Assembly (NCBI GenBank): GCA_002471255.1
Contig: DKPP01000005.1
Coordinates: 1-64,000 of the forward strand
Length of the DNA: 64,000 nt
Origin: Akkermansiaceae bacterium UBA7331
GTDB taxonomy: Bacteria > Verrucomicrobiota > Verrucomicrobiia > Verrucomicrobiales > Akkermansiaceae
Reading direction: 5' to 3'
In this document: positions 33,625 through 44,800 of the stretch, in pieces
How positions within the stretch are numbered: the first letter of the stretch is position 1
How the letters are laid out: each line of letters begins with the position of its first letter
Translations under genes and position numbers: made by a program
Notes under the pieces: generated by a model
What the model was told of the DNA's origin: nothing
Database searches by the model: none
The model's input: the letters and a program-made list of their open reading frames with translations, nothing else

Positions 33625-36600
33625 TTACTTCTTGTTAAGTAAATCAGCGACGGCTTTAACCGTAGTGAGGTCTGAGCTACGTTCTGATTTCTCAACCCAG
33701 TCACCTACGGTAATGGCTGGCACCGATTTAAGTGCTTCATTTGCCTTTGGCATATCACCTTCGTAGGCTGCCTTAACATAAGGACCAAGTGGGGTGCCTT
33801 GTTTAGCGTATTCATCAATCCATTTCGTTCCTTCATCCTTCTTACCCAATTTATTGAGGGCAAGACCTTTTAATAAGGAATTCGGAGATAACAATTGCTT
33901 GGAGTCGATTACTTGCTGATAGAGTTTGTTTGCCTTGGCTTGATCACCCAGTTTTTCATAGCAGTAGGCTGCTATATAGTCTTCCATACGATAATCGATA
34001 TCGGCATCGTATGGTTTACCCACACCGAGGTTTTCAGGCCATTCCTTAGATTTTTCCACCCATTCCAATGCTTTTTTGTAATCATCTTTTTTGATCATTT
34101 CAATTGCTTGTAAGAGGCAAGAATCACGATAAACAATGCGACTCAACAATGATCCCTCATTAGGTAGCACCTCTTGGGTAGCTAAATAATCGAGAGCTTC
34201 AAGGTATTTGCCTTGTTGTACCATCGTTTGAGCGTACTTGAGAGTGATACTATTTTTTTTAGGATATTTTTCAGCATATTTCTTGGCATAGGCGTAAGCC
34301 TTGTCATTCATATGTTGATCATAATAGTATTGGATCAATCGAATACCTACACGCCATGACTCTTCGAGCTTTTCAGCACGATTGAGGTCATCTAGCTGTG
34401 CCTGACCTTCTTTTAGCTGAGCACGGCACATGTAGAATGGTGCATAATTCACATCATTGCCACATTCATCGAATAGTTTGCTAGCTTTATCGCTATTGGC
34501 TGAGCTCCATTCGGCAACACCGGTATAATAGGATGTAGGCCATCCTTTATCTTGCGTGTTTGCCCAACGTAAAGCATTCAATGTATACTGACCGTGCGGC
34601 ATGACAAGGTCCGGTGATAAGGCTTTAGCTTCTGCTAATTTTGCCTTTGCTGCATCATCTTTGCCCATTTTGTGCAAAATGTTAGCTGCACGATAGAAAG
34701 CAATAGGATATGCTTTTTCTAAAGAGAGCACAGCTAAAGCATCATCATAATCATTCATGCTTTCGTACCAATCGGCTACATTTAAGATAACCTCGTATGG
34801 TAGTTCAGCTCGAATGCCTTTGATGAACTCATCTAATGATTTTTGGTCGCCACCTTTTGCCAAGGCTTCTTCAAATCTTGCGATGTGATTGAGAGGATTA
34901 TCCGTCAATAATTTACCACGAAGGGTGCCTGTCGCATCCTGATTTCCGCGTTTGCGTGCTACAGTGCAAAGCACTTGTGCTGCTTGTGCGTTAAATTGAT
35001 TGGTTTCCAGTGCTTTTTTAAGATAGTACTCAGATTTGTTCCAGTTTTGATCCTTAACAAATTCCTTAGCTAGTTCGGTGTAAGCTGCACTACGATAAGC
35101 CGGTGATGTGGAAGCTACGGAAAAACCATATTTCGCGTCTCCGGTCTTGCCTAGAGCTGCACTTGATAAGCCAAATACGAAGTTAGCACCGGCATTATAT
35201 GCATCAAAATTGCGTGCTCGAGTAACCGTTTCGATCGATTTATCATAATGACCTTGGCGATATTGAATCTCTGCCAAATCAACTAAAGCCGGAGCAAAGT
35301 AAGGGTCTTTTTGCAAACATTCTTCAAAAATGCGTGCCGCTTCCTCGTACTTTTTGGTATTCATACGCTGACGGCCAATCATATATTGACCATAAAACGT
35401 TTTGGTGGCTTCTTCCGGCGCCATGTAAGGAGGTGCTGAGATTTGATCGTCAGCATCATCTTCTTGATAATTGAGTAGATCATCTCCAATTTTTACAGAA
35501 ACCTTTGTATTATCTGTTACTTTAACTGGGATGTCTTTGGTCCAAAGCTTCAAGACGTCACCTTGCAATTTACCTTCATAGATGATTTTATTATCAGCTT
35601 TGACGATAATGTCTTCATCAAGTTTTTGCATCGGTGAAAAGAGCAACTTAATGTGATCACCTTTTTTTTGGACGTTTAGGGCACCATAACGGTTGGCTTT
35701 TACCATTCCCTCGGTTCCGATAACCGGATACCAGTATTCATTCCAACGATTGGTGTCGTATGGTTCAAATGTAGGCTGACGATAGGATGAGAATGAGCTA
35801 CCTTCAATTGGCTGATTAAAGACACGACCTGATTGTAATTCTACGTATTGGCCATCTTTATCTGTCAACAAGTCTTCCCAAATCATACCTTGTCTGGAAA
35901 GTCCCCATATCCAAATTTTCATGCCCAATTTATCGTTGAAATCGGAAGCATGGACTGATCCAAATTTCTGGTTATCATAATAGGCACCGTAGTAATCGCT
36001 TAATCGACCGGTTACGTGATAGAATTTAGGGCCGCCAAAATCGTTTTCCGCATAATGATCCAAATTTTTACCATTATCTTTAGACCAAGGGAATACACCA
36101 CCTTCGTGATCTACCCAATGAGATCCGGGGAAGAAAAACTTTAGGTCGTCTTTGGCTGCATATCCTGCATTCATCCAATGATAATAAGGTTGCTGTAAGC
36201 CTGTCGGATTATCCCAAAGAACGCGAGTGACGAAATAAGCTTTGTCTTTTTCCAATTTGATCTCTACACACCAATTACCACCGGTAATCAAGTCGGTAGC
36301 CCCTACGAAGCAACTAACGCTACCATCTGGGTTTTTCTGTAATTGATAATCAACAGGTGATGATGTCGTCGGCGTATGCCCGATAATACCAAAGTTAAAC
36401 TCAATACCACCGGATGTCCATGGTCCACGCATGGCAACTTGTCGGAATTTTACCGCATGATTATGGTAAATAAATTCATTGCCGGTGGACTTTTCGACTG
36501 CTCCCCAAATCTTACCACCTACTTCGGGGAAAATGCTTAATTTAATATAATCATTTTCAAGCTCGACTACTTTCCACTCTTTAGGAGTGGATTTGTCTGC

Positions 36601-36780
36601 GTAGCCTTCAAAAGTAAAGTAGGGATAACAAAGACTTGTCGGATTAGCTACAGGGTTTGGGTCAGAGAATGGGTAAGTAGGCATACTTACTTGTTTTTCT
36701 CTAAACGTGGCGTCCTCTGCAGCATAGCAGCAGAGGTTGAGCCCCGTAAACACCATCGCTAAAAGATGTTGGGTTTTCAT
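33625..36780 (-). CDS. Secreted DUF5107 and tetratricopeptide protein
   Basis: A 1051-residue protein with a signal peptide (to about CCYAA). Residues about 30-370 match DUF5107, a galactose-mutarotase-like beta-supersandwich seen in carbohydrate loci (LSIFPEVGGKIWGAVEKSTG, GPWTSGGIEFNFGIIGHTP). After a linker, residues about 470-1000 are many TPR repeats (for example QRMNTKKYEEAARIFEECLQ and DPYFAPALVDLAEIQYRQG). Such proteins are predicted to bind or process glycans; no enzyme activity is established to my knowledge. It starts 30 bases after the stop of the glycosidase-like gene upstream, so the two are likely a pair. Confidence 0.82.
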   Translation of the reverse strand: MKTQHLLAMVFTGLNLCCYAAEDATFREKQVSMPTYPFSDPNPVANPTSLCYPYFTFEGYADKSTPKEWKVVELENDYIKLSIFPEVGGKIWGAVEKSTGNEFIYHNHAVKFRQVAMRGPWTSGGIEFNFGIIGHTPTTSSPVDYQLQKNPDGSVSCFVGATDLITGGNWCVEIKLEKDKAYFVTRVLWDNPTGLQQPYYHWMNAGYAAKDDLKFFFPGSHWVDHEGGVFPWSKDNGKNLDHYAENDFGGPKFYHVTGRLSDYYGAYYDNQKFGSVHASDFNDKLGMKIWIWGLSRQGMIWEDLLTDKDGQYVELQSGRVFNQPIEGSSFSSYRQPTFEPYDTNRWNEYWYPVIGTEGMVKANRYGALNVQKKGDHIKLLFSPMQKLDEDIIVKADNKIIYEGKLQGDVLKLWTKDIPVKVTDNTKVSVKIGDDLLNYQEDDADDQISAPPYMAPEEATKTFYGQYMIGRQRMNTKKYEEAARIFEECLQKDPYFAPALVDLAEIQYRQGHYDKSIETVTRARNFDAYNAGANFVFGLSSAALGKTGDAKYGFSVASTSPAYRSAAYTELAKEFVKDQNWNKSEYYLKKALETNQFNAQAAQVLCTVARKRGNQDATGTLRGKLLTDNPLNHIARFEEALAKGGDQKSLDEFIKGIRAELPYEVILNVADWYESMNDYDDALAVLSLEKAYPIAFYRAANILHKMGKDDAAKAKLAEAKALSPDLVMPHGQYTLNALRWANTQDKGWPTSYYTGVAEWSSANSDKASKLFDECGNDVNYAPFYMCRAQLKEGQAQLDDLNRAEKLEESWRVGIRLIQYYYDQHMNDKAYAYAKKYAEKYPKKNSITLKYAQTMVQQGKYLEALDYLATQEVLPNEGSLLSRIVYRDSCLLQAIEMIKKDDYKKALEWVEKSKEWPENLGVGKPYDADIDYRMEDYIAAYCYEKLGDQAKANKLYQQVIDSKQLLSPNSLLKGLALNKLGKKDEGTKWIDEYAKQGTPLGPYVKAAYEGDMPKANEALKSVPAITVGDWVEKSERSSDLTTVKAVADLLNKK

Positions 36781-36810
36781 AAAAATAGAGGATAGATATT
36801 CCTTTAAAGA

Positions 36811-39800
36811 TTATTTAGAGATTAGGATGAGGAAACCTTTCTTCGCAGGGACCGTTAATGGTTTGCTAAGGTCGATATTGCGAGCGTCTTGGAAGTCCTT
36901 GACTGCAGGAAGAGTAACTCTTGCACCATTAGCCGGAATTCCTAAAGACTTCCAATCAACATTGATCATTACATCTTCATCTTTATCGGAGAAGTTACCT
37001 ACGGAAATAAGGGTTTTTCCTTTTTTCACGTATGCGGTTGCTTTGACCATATCTTTGTCTGTGCTTACCGGAACATTCTCATCCCAATAACCTAACATTT
37101 TCGCATCTTTAATTCCGAAGCTATCCCATAAAGCCCATACCGGAGCAGGGTTAAATACAGGATTTGGATCCGGTTGATAGGAGTGACGGCTTGTTGTGCC
37201 ATAGACCATACCTAACCAACGGTTACCACCGCCTTGTAACATTTCACTAGTCATGCCAAATGGAATGCCGGAGAAGGTAACAAACCATTCATCAGGATTC
37301 ATTTTGTCGTACCAGAAGTGTTCACCAAACCATAGACGTTGGATATATGGGAAAAAGTCCGTGTATTGGTTAGCAGGGCCTTTTGAGTAATTGGTGTTAG
37401 AGTGTAAATCAATTAACGCACCAGGACGATATTGGTCATTGATTTTGCTGATTCTCTTTAACACGTTGCGGTCAAAGGATACGTCATCCATGTAGATACC
37501 ATCGAGTTTGTAATTTTCATACATCCAGCGAAGGCCTTCAAGATAGTAATTGATCCAGCGTGAGAATCCTGACAATACCAAGGCAGCGTCGGCGTGATGA
37601 TCCGGTAGCTCCGTGTACCATGCAGGCTGATAATCAGAAATGAGATGCTCCATATGCCATGGTGTGCCATGACCTGGACCCGATTTGAAAATTTCATGAC
37701 CGAGGCTCTTCAAAGCATAAATTTCTGAGACGTAATTGCTGACTTCACGTACTGTATAGTAAAGTTTGACCTTACGATTTTGCTTATGCTGTTTATTGAT
37801 GAAATCAATAAGTGGCTTTCTGACAATAAACGGATAATTGATTACAGGGTTGAGACTACGCGCATGGTGAATGTTCGCAATGTTGGCTCCTTCTTTTGCC
37901 GCACCATCGAATTGAGGACTATCGGCATGGAAATAACGTTGCGTGAAATGACCTGCCGTATCAACCGGCTTAACAGGTGTAATAAGGAATGACCACTCAA
38001 AATCTACAGGCTTTGAGCTAATAGTCATTGGACCTGTGTATGCAGTTACCTGTGCTTGATCCGGTTTAGAGGCATCAGGAGAGGAAACGGCTACACCACC
38101 GGCGCCACCATTACTCCAAGATTTAGGAGGGGCTGGTTTGTAATCGGAAAGTAGAGGACCATGATAGGCACCGCCACGGAATTCCGTATGCATACCTGCC
38201 TTGGCATTACCCATCCAGAAGCTGTCATAAGGACCATTCCATTTCCAATCCCAAGTACTTGGACGAGCTCCACCGGAGTGACCAATACCCATGAAGTATT
38301 TGGAAGCATAGTCGGAATAATCCGTCACCAATTTAACATTGTTTACTTGGATGTCCTTGTCAGCTGACAAGATCATATTGTAACGCATGTAACCGTCGTA
38401 TTCTAAAGAGGCATTACATGTGAAATGGATACCCTCTTGGGTAGAAGAAGACGTCCAGCTTACTTTCCCTTCGGTATTTTTCGTTACTTTGAAGTTCTTT
38501 GCATCAAAATTCAAAGTTCCTTTGCCGGTATCAACAACAAAGTTAACAGGGGAGCTAAAGACTTCTTTTTTATTGATGGTGATCGTTTGAGGTAAACCAT
38601 TTTTACCTAAGTCGATTTTCTTGCCCGTGGCTTCGAAAATAGCACCTTGGTGTTTGATCGCCTTGTAGTTACCTGAAGGTTTATCATCCATGCCAATGGT
38701 GGAGTTGAGCCAACGTAGGCGAGAATGACGCCAAGTTTCTCCGTCACCTTGATCGGCTAGTACCTTTTCATTAACCTCGATGCTGATAGGGATCGTACGA
38801 GGAGCTACACCTTTAGCACTAAAGGTCACTTTACCTGTGTAAACGCCCGGCGTGGCGTTTTTAGGGATTTGTACACCACACCATAATGGTTGTAATTTGC
38901 CTTTTGGTACATTGACATCAAATGTCATTTTTTCACCATTCCAGTTGATGCCTTCCAAGTTAAAACAAGTGAGGTCTTTTGCCGGTATGGTAGTTTTCCC
39001 GTCGCTTAATGATGAAAACTCTAATTTAAGATTTTCTAAAGCCTCTCTTGCTGCCCAAGGCACGATTTGCCACACATAATATTCATTACGGTTTGCTCCG
39101 CCTTTGAAAGAATCATATTTACCATTTTTTGCCCAAAACGCCGGCAATCGATCAAATAATCGAGTTGGAAAGGCGCGGTCTTCAGTGAAGATAATTGGGT
39201 TTTCCGGATGGTCTTTAAGTATTTTTTCTTGTTCTGCCTTTGTTGCAATTAATCCCATCGGAGTAAAAGCGTCAAAGCGTGAACGAGATTCGTAACGTAA
39301 AACTTTAGCCTTTGGTAATTGCTTAAGATTGGATTTAGCTTTAGACATCCAAGCCTCATCAGCTGTCATTTCGGCCGGATAATAGTCATTCCAAACAGAG
39401 TATCGAGCATCATCCCATTTTGGTCTAAATTTATAAGGCAAATAATAAACATAATATTCACCGGCTCCGGATTCAGGCTCAAATACTACATGACCGCTTT
39501 CACTGTCAATGGATTCAAGGAAATAATTTTTTACAAATTTTCCACTTGGAGCATGTTTGATAACAAGGCGTTTGCTTTCCGGATTAAGATCAGGGCGTCT
39601 CCACACCAACTTCGCTTGTACGGCATCGCTGGCGTTATTTACCTTAATAACAACACGGTGATTGCCTTGGGCATCAGGATTCCAACCATTTTCTTTAATG
39701 GTAAAAGGTACGCCATCGGGTGCAAAACGACCATAAATGCTGTTTTCATCGGGATGCTGGCTCTGCGCGCATGTAATACACACAGTGCTAGACGTTAATA

Positions 39801-39825
39801 ATAATAAAGGTAACGTATGTCGCAT
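36811..39825 (-). CDS. Secreted glycoside hydrolase-like protein (DUF6067-like)
   Basis: A 1004-residue protein. The start at 39825 gives a clean signal peptide (MRHTLPLLLLTSSTVCITCA); the frame continues 25 codons upstream without one. An N-terminal beta-sandwich region with FAPDGVPFTIKENGWNP is followed by a domain typical of glycosidases with a predicted TIM barrel. In its last third it carries EGLRWMYENYKLDGIYMDDV, a barrel strand with paired Asp that could be catalytic. The C-terminus is a small beta domain (KKGKTLISVGNFSDKDEDV). I recall this layout as 'glycoside hydrolase domain-containing/DUF6067'; substrate unknown. It pairs with the DUF5107/TPR gene. Confidence 0.62.
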   Translation of the reverse strand: MRHTLPLLLLTSSTVCITCAQSQHPDENSIYGRFAPDGVPFTIKENGWNPDAQGNHRVVIKVNNASDAVQAKLVWRRPDLNPESKRLVIKHAPSGKFVKNYFLESIDSESGHVVFEPESGAGEYYVYYLPYKFRPKWDDARYSVWNDYYPAEMTADEAWMSKAKSNLKQLPKAKVLRYESRSRFDAFTPMGLIATKAEQEKILKDHPENPIIFTEDRAFPTRLFDRLPAFWAKNGKYDSFKGGANRNEYYVWQIVPWAAREALENLKLEFSSLSDGKTTIPAKDLTCFNLEGINWNGEKMTFDVNVPKGKLQPLWCGVQIPKNATPGVYTGKVTFSAKGVAPRTIPISIEVNEKVLADQGDGETWRHSRLRWLNSTIGMDDKPSGNYKAIKHQGAIFEATGKKIDLGKNGLPQTITINKKEVFSSPVNFVVDTGKGTLNFDAKNFKVTKNTEGKVSWTSSSTQEGIHFTCNASLEYDGYMRYNMILSADKDIQVNNVKLVTDYSDYASKYFMGIGHSGGARPSTWDWKWNGPYDSFWMGNAKAGMHTEFRGGAYHGPLLSDYKPAPPKSWSNGGAGGVAVSSPDASKPDQAQVTAYTGPMTISSKPVDFEWSFLITPVKPVDTAGHFTQRYFHADSPQFDGAAKEGANIANIHHARSLNPVINYPFIVRKPLIDFINKQHKQNRKVKLYYTVREVSNYVSEIYALKSLGHEIFKSGPGHGTPWHMEHLISDYQPAWYTELPDHHADAALVLSGFSRWINYYLEGLRWMYENYKLDGIYMDDVSFDRNVLKRISKINDQYRPGALIDLHSNTNYSKGPANQYTDFFPYIQRLWFGEHFWYDKMNPDEWFVTFSGIPFGMTSEMLQGGGNRWLGMVYGTTSRHSYQPDPNPVFNPAPVWALWDSFGIKDAKMLGYWDENVPVSTDKDMVKATAYVKKGKTLISVGNFSDKDEDVMINVDWKSLGIPANGARVTLPAVKDFQDARNIDLSKPLTVPAKKGFLILISK

Positions 39826-39955
39826 AATTAAATGAGTAAAATAGATGATGCAATTTTGAGTGCTCTCAGGCTCAAGTACTATTTGAGCCATTATGGTCAT
39901 GCATTTTTCATGTTTTTAAGGTTCTGTCAAGTTGTATATCTTATATAGAGTTCTT

Positions 39956-41803
39956 TTATAAAGATTCGACATACTCGATTAATTGATCGAGTTCTTTTTG
40001 TTTTAATTGGCTAGTGTTTCCTCGTTTATCATTCGGATTATGTTCAAGAATGACTTCTCTAATAGTTGCTGCTCGTCCATCATGAAAATAGGGAGCTGTT
40101 CTCCATGATTCCATCAATGTGGGAACTTGTATTTTTTTTCCGGTATCTAGCCCTGTTAATGTTCCTACATCGACCATTTTTTTATTCGTGAAATAAGGGT
40201 GAGGATGACATTCTGAACAACCGGCTTTTTTAAATATTTTTTTACCAAGTTTTGCATTATCACTTAATATTCCCCGTTTTAATTGTGGATCATGGCATTG
40301 ATTACAGCTTGCTTGATCTAATTCTAAATTTTCTAGTTGTGCTTGATTTAGTTTAGGGCTTGGCATGGCTTGTAAATGTGATAGGTAATAATCAACTTTA
40401 TTACAAATATCCTGATCCGGAACCATGAATTGAATATGTCTAAATCCGGCTCGTACGGCTGTTTCAGCATCTTTTCTTACCCCTAAAGTCATGACCGGAG
40501 GTAATTGATGGCTTAAAAACATGCTACGTGTGTTTTTTGGGTTTCCCAATCCATCATTGAGCATATCCCAGTTGAGGGCATCGACTCGTGCGTCAGGATG
40601 GCAACTGATACAACTTTGCCACTTCTGAAAACATTGCGAGGCATCATTAAAATATCGTTCTCCTTCAAAACCAATATCTAGTTTTTCATCTGGCTCCAAT
40701 GTGATAATTTGAAAATCTTGAGATGTAATAGGTTGATTGATATTAAATGAGATCACATTTCCTGAATAATAACCACTAACGTAAGCATTACCTAGCTTGT
40801 CTACAAAAAGTGATCTAGGACCATTTAGCGGTAATTCGATGCGCTGCCTTATTGAAGAAATAAATCCCAATTCATCGGTAGTTTCCTTGTTGGAGAGCTT
40901 TTTTTGGATCTTTTCTCCTAATTGATCCCAAGGTATGATGCTAATTTCTTGTGTGCCGGCATGAAGGACGAGTAAGTTTTTACCATCTTGAGAAAAGCGT
41001 ATTCCCCAAGGGTTGGCTGCTCCCATTTCCGCATCATCTAAAATAATCGGATAATTAGATTCCGGTGTAGCTCTTGGAATAATTGTAATGGCATTCGTAT
41101 TGATCCACCCTCGATCAACTTGTGATGTGGGCACTTCATATCGACTTAATAAATGCGAAACAACCAAATGGTTTTCATCAGGACTAAGTTGAATATCTCG
41201 GATGGTTTGTGTGCCATTAGTTAATGGATAATTGTTGATACATCCGGATGGTAAATCAATTTTAGTGATAGATGCGGCAATCATTTCGCCATTTGCCTTC
41301 ATATCAGGTAATAAATGAGCTATCCATAATTCTTTGCCATCTTTGGTAGCAGTCATGGCAAAAGGCTCTCTTGCTACGCTATATGTATGTTCAATATTGA
41401 AATGTTCTAAATTGATGACCTTAATCGTATTGGCAAATCTGTTGGCAATATAAAGTTGATTACCCACAATAAGTGGGGCTAATGGGTAATGTCCAACGGG
41501 GATTTTGTGCAAAATTCGATGATCTTTTAGATCGATAACAACAAGCTCACCTTGAGCTTCTCCGCAAAGTACATAAGCAATATCACCTTTGATTGCTAGT
41601 CCATTTGCTCCTTGCGGTAGCAGTATCTCCGATTTGACTTTTTTGTTTTTAATATCGAGTATTTGTAGCTTCTTCGAGTTTTTCGTTACGCTGACGATAT
41701 CTGACTGATAGGGTTCTAACCCTGTCGGGGCGGACATATTGTCCGCCCACGAAAAAGAGATGCCTATTATTGATAATAAGGTGAAAATGGATTTCAAAAA
41801 CAT
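39956..41803 (-). CDS. Exported beta-propeller and c-type haem protein, peroxidase-like
   Basis: A 615-residue protein with a signal peptide (SIFTLLSIIGISFSWA). Residues about 25-380 form a YVTN-type beta-propeller (NGLAIKGDIAYVLCGE, QLYIANRFANTIKVINL). The C-terminal third carries three CxxCH haem attachment sites (CISCH, CNQCH, CSECH). Its end TAPYFHDGRAATIREVILEHN is typical of the MauG/cytochrome c peroxidase family. It should sit in the periplasm or at the surface and transfer electrons or oxidise a substrate. It starts 2 bases after the stop of the HzsA/FGE-like gene, so the two are translationally linked. Confidence 0.82.
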   Translation of the reverse strand: MFLKSIFTLLSIIGISFSWADNMSAPTGLEPYQSDIVSVTKNSKKLQILDIKNKKVKSEILLPQGANGLAIKGDIAYVLCGEAQGELVVIDLKDHRILHKIPVGHYPLAPLIVGNQLYIANRFANTIKVINLEHFNIEHTYSVAREPFAMTATKDGKELWIAHLLPDMKANGEMIAASITKIDLPSGCINNYPLTNGTQTIRDIQLSPDENHLVVSHLLSRYEVPTSQVDRGWINTNAITIIPRATPESNYPIILDDAEMGAANPWGIRFSQDGKNLLVLHAGTQEISIIPWDQLGEKIQKKLSNKETTDELGFISSIRQRIELPLNGPRSLFVDKLGNAYVSGYYSGNVISFNINQPITSQDFQIITLEPDEKLDIGFEGERYFNDASQCFQKWQSCISCHPDARVDALNWDMLNDGLGNPKNTRSMFLSHQLPPVMTLGVRKDAETAVRAGFRHIQFMVPDQDICNKVDYYLSHLQAMPSPKLNQAQLENLELDQASCNQCHDPQLKRGILSDNAKLGKKIFKKAGCSECHPHPYFTNKKMVDVGTLTGLDTGKKIQVPTLMESWRTAPYFHDGRAATIREVILEHNPNDKRGNTSQLKQKELDQLIEYVESL

Positions 41804-41805
41804 GA

Positions 41806-44800
41806 TTAATCTTCAATGATAATTCTAAACCCAACGTTATAGACCGGTCTCCATGCAGGGTAGCCCCATTTAGAGGAAATAGTTGCTTGAGCCGGTCTAT
41901 CTCTCCATGAGCCTCCTTTTACCGTTCTTTCTTGCAGTTTTTCATTATTTAAGTTCGGTTTGATCGAGTGATCTGCTTTGTCAGACTGTAGGCTAAATTT
42001 AGTTTTTGTCCATTCGGCTACATTACCGACCATATCGTAAAGTCCGTATTGATTTGGTTGATATTGTGCTACCGGAGCCAAATGTAAGACTTTGTCGTTA
42101 AAATGTTCGTCTCGTGGAACGAAATCGAAAAATCTGTTAGGATTTTTGATGGGTTTAGGGTCCACCCCCATGACAGCCAACTCTTTAATCGTTTGGTCAG
42201 CTAAGTTAGCGTAAGTTGAAAAATCATCTCCGATATTCCCAAAATAGAATGGAGTTGTTTTTCCGCCCCTTGCGGCAATTTCCCATTGTTCTTCGGTTGG
42301 TAATGATACCTTTTTACCTGTTTTTTGACTTAACCAAGCACAAAATTCCATAGCTTTAGTCCATGGTACACGAATTACCGGATATTGAGGATTGGCATCC
42401 ATATTATAGCCGGGATTAACCTGATCTTTGTAATGCATATCGTAATAACCATTTTGATAAGTAGGATCAAATTGGCGATATTGCTCCAAAGTAACCTCAG
42501 TTTGACCGATATAGAATGGTTTCTTGCATGGAATTTGATTGAGTTTGATCGTTTTGCCATTGCCCAAATCAAGATTCATCGTCGTGATGGCTCCTTTATC
42601 TTCGCCTACATTGATTTTACTTGGTTTTACCATGCTTCTGATCTGTGGCGTAGGTGGTATGGATTGAGGCTCCTTGTACTTAGCATCATTCATCAATACA
42701 TAATCCATTTTATATGGGAAGTATTGATTATTGAGCTCTTGACGGCGTTTTAATACTTTTTCGTTATGCTGTCCCGGCCATTCTCCTAGATAGGGGACAT
42801 TCATATCGATCCATGTATAAAGACTGCGCCAGTCTGCATCGGATAATTTCACATTATAGTGTCCTTTTTTGAGAAGCTGTACTAATTCAGATGTGTCTGC
42901 ACTAAATTCTCCCGGATGTAAACCTAGATAATTACCTTCAGGGCCATTTCTTCTTACATAGGGATGTAGTGCCCAATAAGATTTGGAGCCTGGCGCCGGG
43001 GCTCCTTGTGGGTGGGAACGATCGTTAAAATCAGGAAATCTCTTGTCTCCCGAGGATTTTGCATAATTTGATTCCTTATTGTGACAGGAAATACAATTTT
43101 TATCCAAAATAGGCTGGATCTCATTCATGAAAGATAAGGTGCGCACCGGCCCTTGAAATGGTTCTATTTTCTTTGGAGCTTGTCGTGATGCCATGGTTCT
43201 TTTAACCGGTGGGGTCATGTTTTGATTTTCATGGCAACCGATGCAGCTAAGCATTTCGCCCGGCATAGCCGTAAACCAACTTCGCATGAGTGCGATAGCC
43301 TTACCTTCTTTGTCTAAAACTTGCAGCGTTACCGGGGCATTAGCCGGAATTTCAAAAATAGCTGAACCATCTTCGTTGATAGGTACGGTACCATAGAGTA
43401 CTTTCAAATCCCAGTTGCTTTCCATACCCATAGCGTAATGACTGCCTGTATTTCTGGGGCTGTATTCGGAAGTAAATACTCTTAGTGATTTAGCCTCACC
43501 ATGAGGTACTCCCTCCATTGGTTTACCAATATAAACATTGGATATATATGCGATAGATGTAGGTGAATCTAGCTTAACTCGGTCCGGTATAATTGGCGGC
43601 TTGGTTTTAGTTTTAACAGGATTCGGTTCTGCATAAATGTAGTAATCCGAGGCTGTAATAGGAATAATATTATCAAATGCATCACAAAATACGATATTCA
43701 TATTTTGTCTATCAGGCGTGATGGAGCTCGCAGATAGATAATAAGTATCATTGATCGGGTAAGGTTCGGCGAAGTAGGGCGTCTTGATATTATCGACCAG
43801 TTGATCTTTCGTTATATCTTCTACCTTTTTACCAAATCCCGGGATTTTTTGTACAGCTCCTTCTGTTCCTTTTCTGCCAAGATTAACATCGAATTTTACT
43901 AATTCTCCCACTCTGTTTTGTCCATGGTGTCCAGAAACTACCCCGATAAATTGCCCCGGTTTATTAGGGATGGGTTTGGCATCAAATAAGCTGTTGGGCC
44001 AATAAGAGTTGGAACCATAAAATTCTTTTTGATCGGTACCATCGGGGTTCATGTGCATAAGGATACGACTGAAATAGTGAGCGCTTTCCGTATATTCCCA
44101 TCTTAAAAACATGATGCGGCCATTATGTAAAAGAGTAGGTGACCAGTTATTGTCTTGGTCCGCGGTGATGCGTCGGACAGCGCTACCATCTTTATTCATA
44201 ATATGCATATTTCCGACATAATCACTGCCGGTTACACAAGGCACCCCTTGCATTCCCGATGTATTCATGAATAGCAACCTTCCATCAGGTAAATAACAGG
44301 AATCATAACTGTCGGTATCATCCGGCATATGACTGCTGAGATTTTTTATCTGATCACCTTTAAGTGAAATCTCATAAACATCCCATGATTTGCGTCCTTT
44401 TGCCTCAGAGATATGATTGGATGTTACCATGACTGTCTTTCCATCGAAATCCATGGTAAGCATTCCCATCCATTTATCATGTGATTTAATGATATCCGGC
44501 GATTTACTTGATTTGATGTTAGGAAACTTAATTATTTGGCTATGGTATTGTCTGCCTGCACCGCTTAAGCTCGTCAAACCTTGCCAGTTTGCCGGACGAT
44601 CTTGTCGTCGAGATGCTTTGCCTTTATCAGAAAAGCGACGAATACTTATCCATGAGTCAAAATCAATACCGGGGTTTGATGTAATGATTGCATTTTTGCG
44701 GAAATTAACCAATTTTTCCAATTCCGGGATATCCTGTATCTTTGCTTGTGTTATCCATTCATTAGGATTTGGGTATTTGGATTTAAGGTTATTTAAGATT

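Noticed and set aside
39826..39900. 25-codon N-terminal extension of the DUF6067-like protein
   Set aside because: The signal peptide begins at 39825; the extension is not signal-like.
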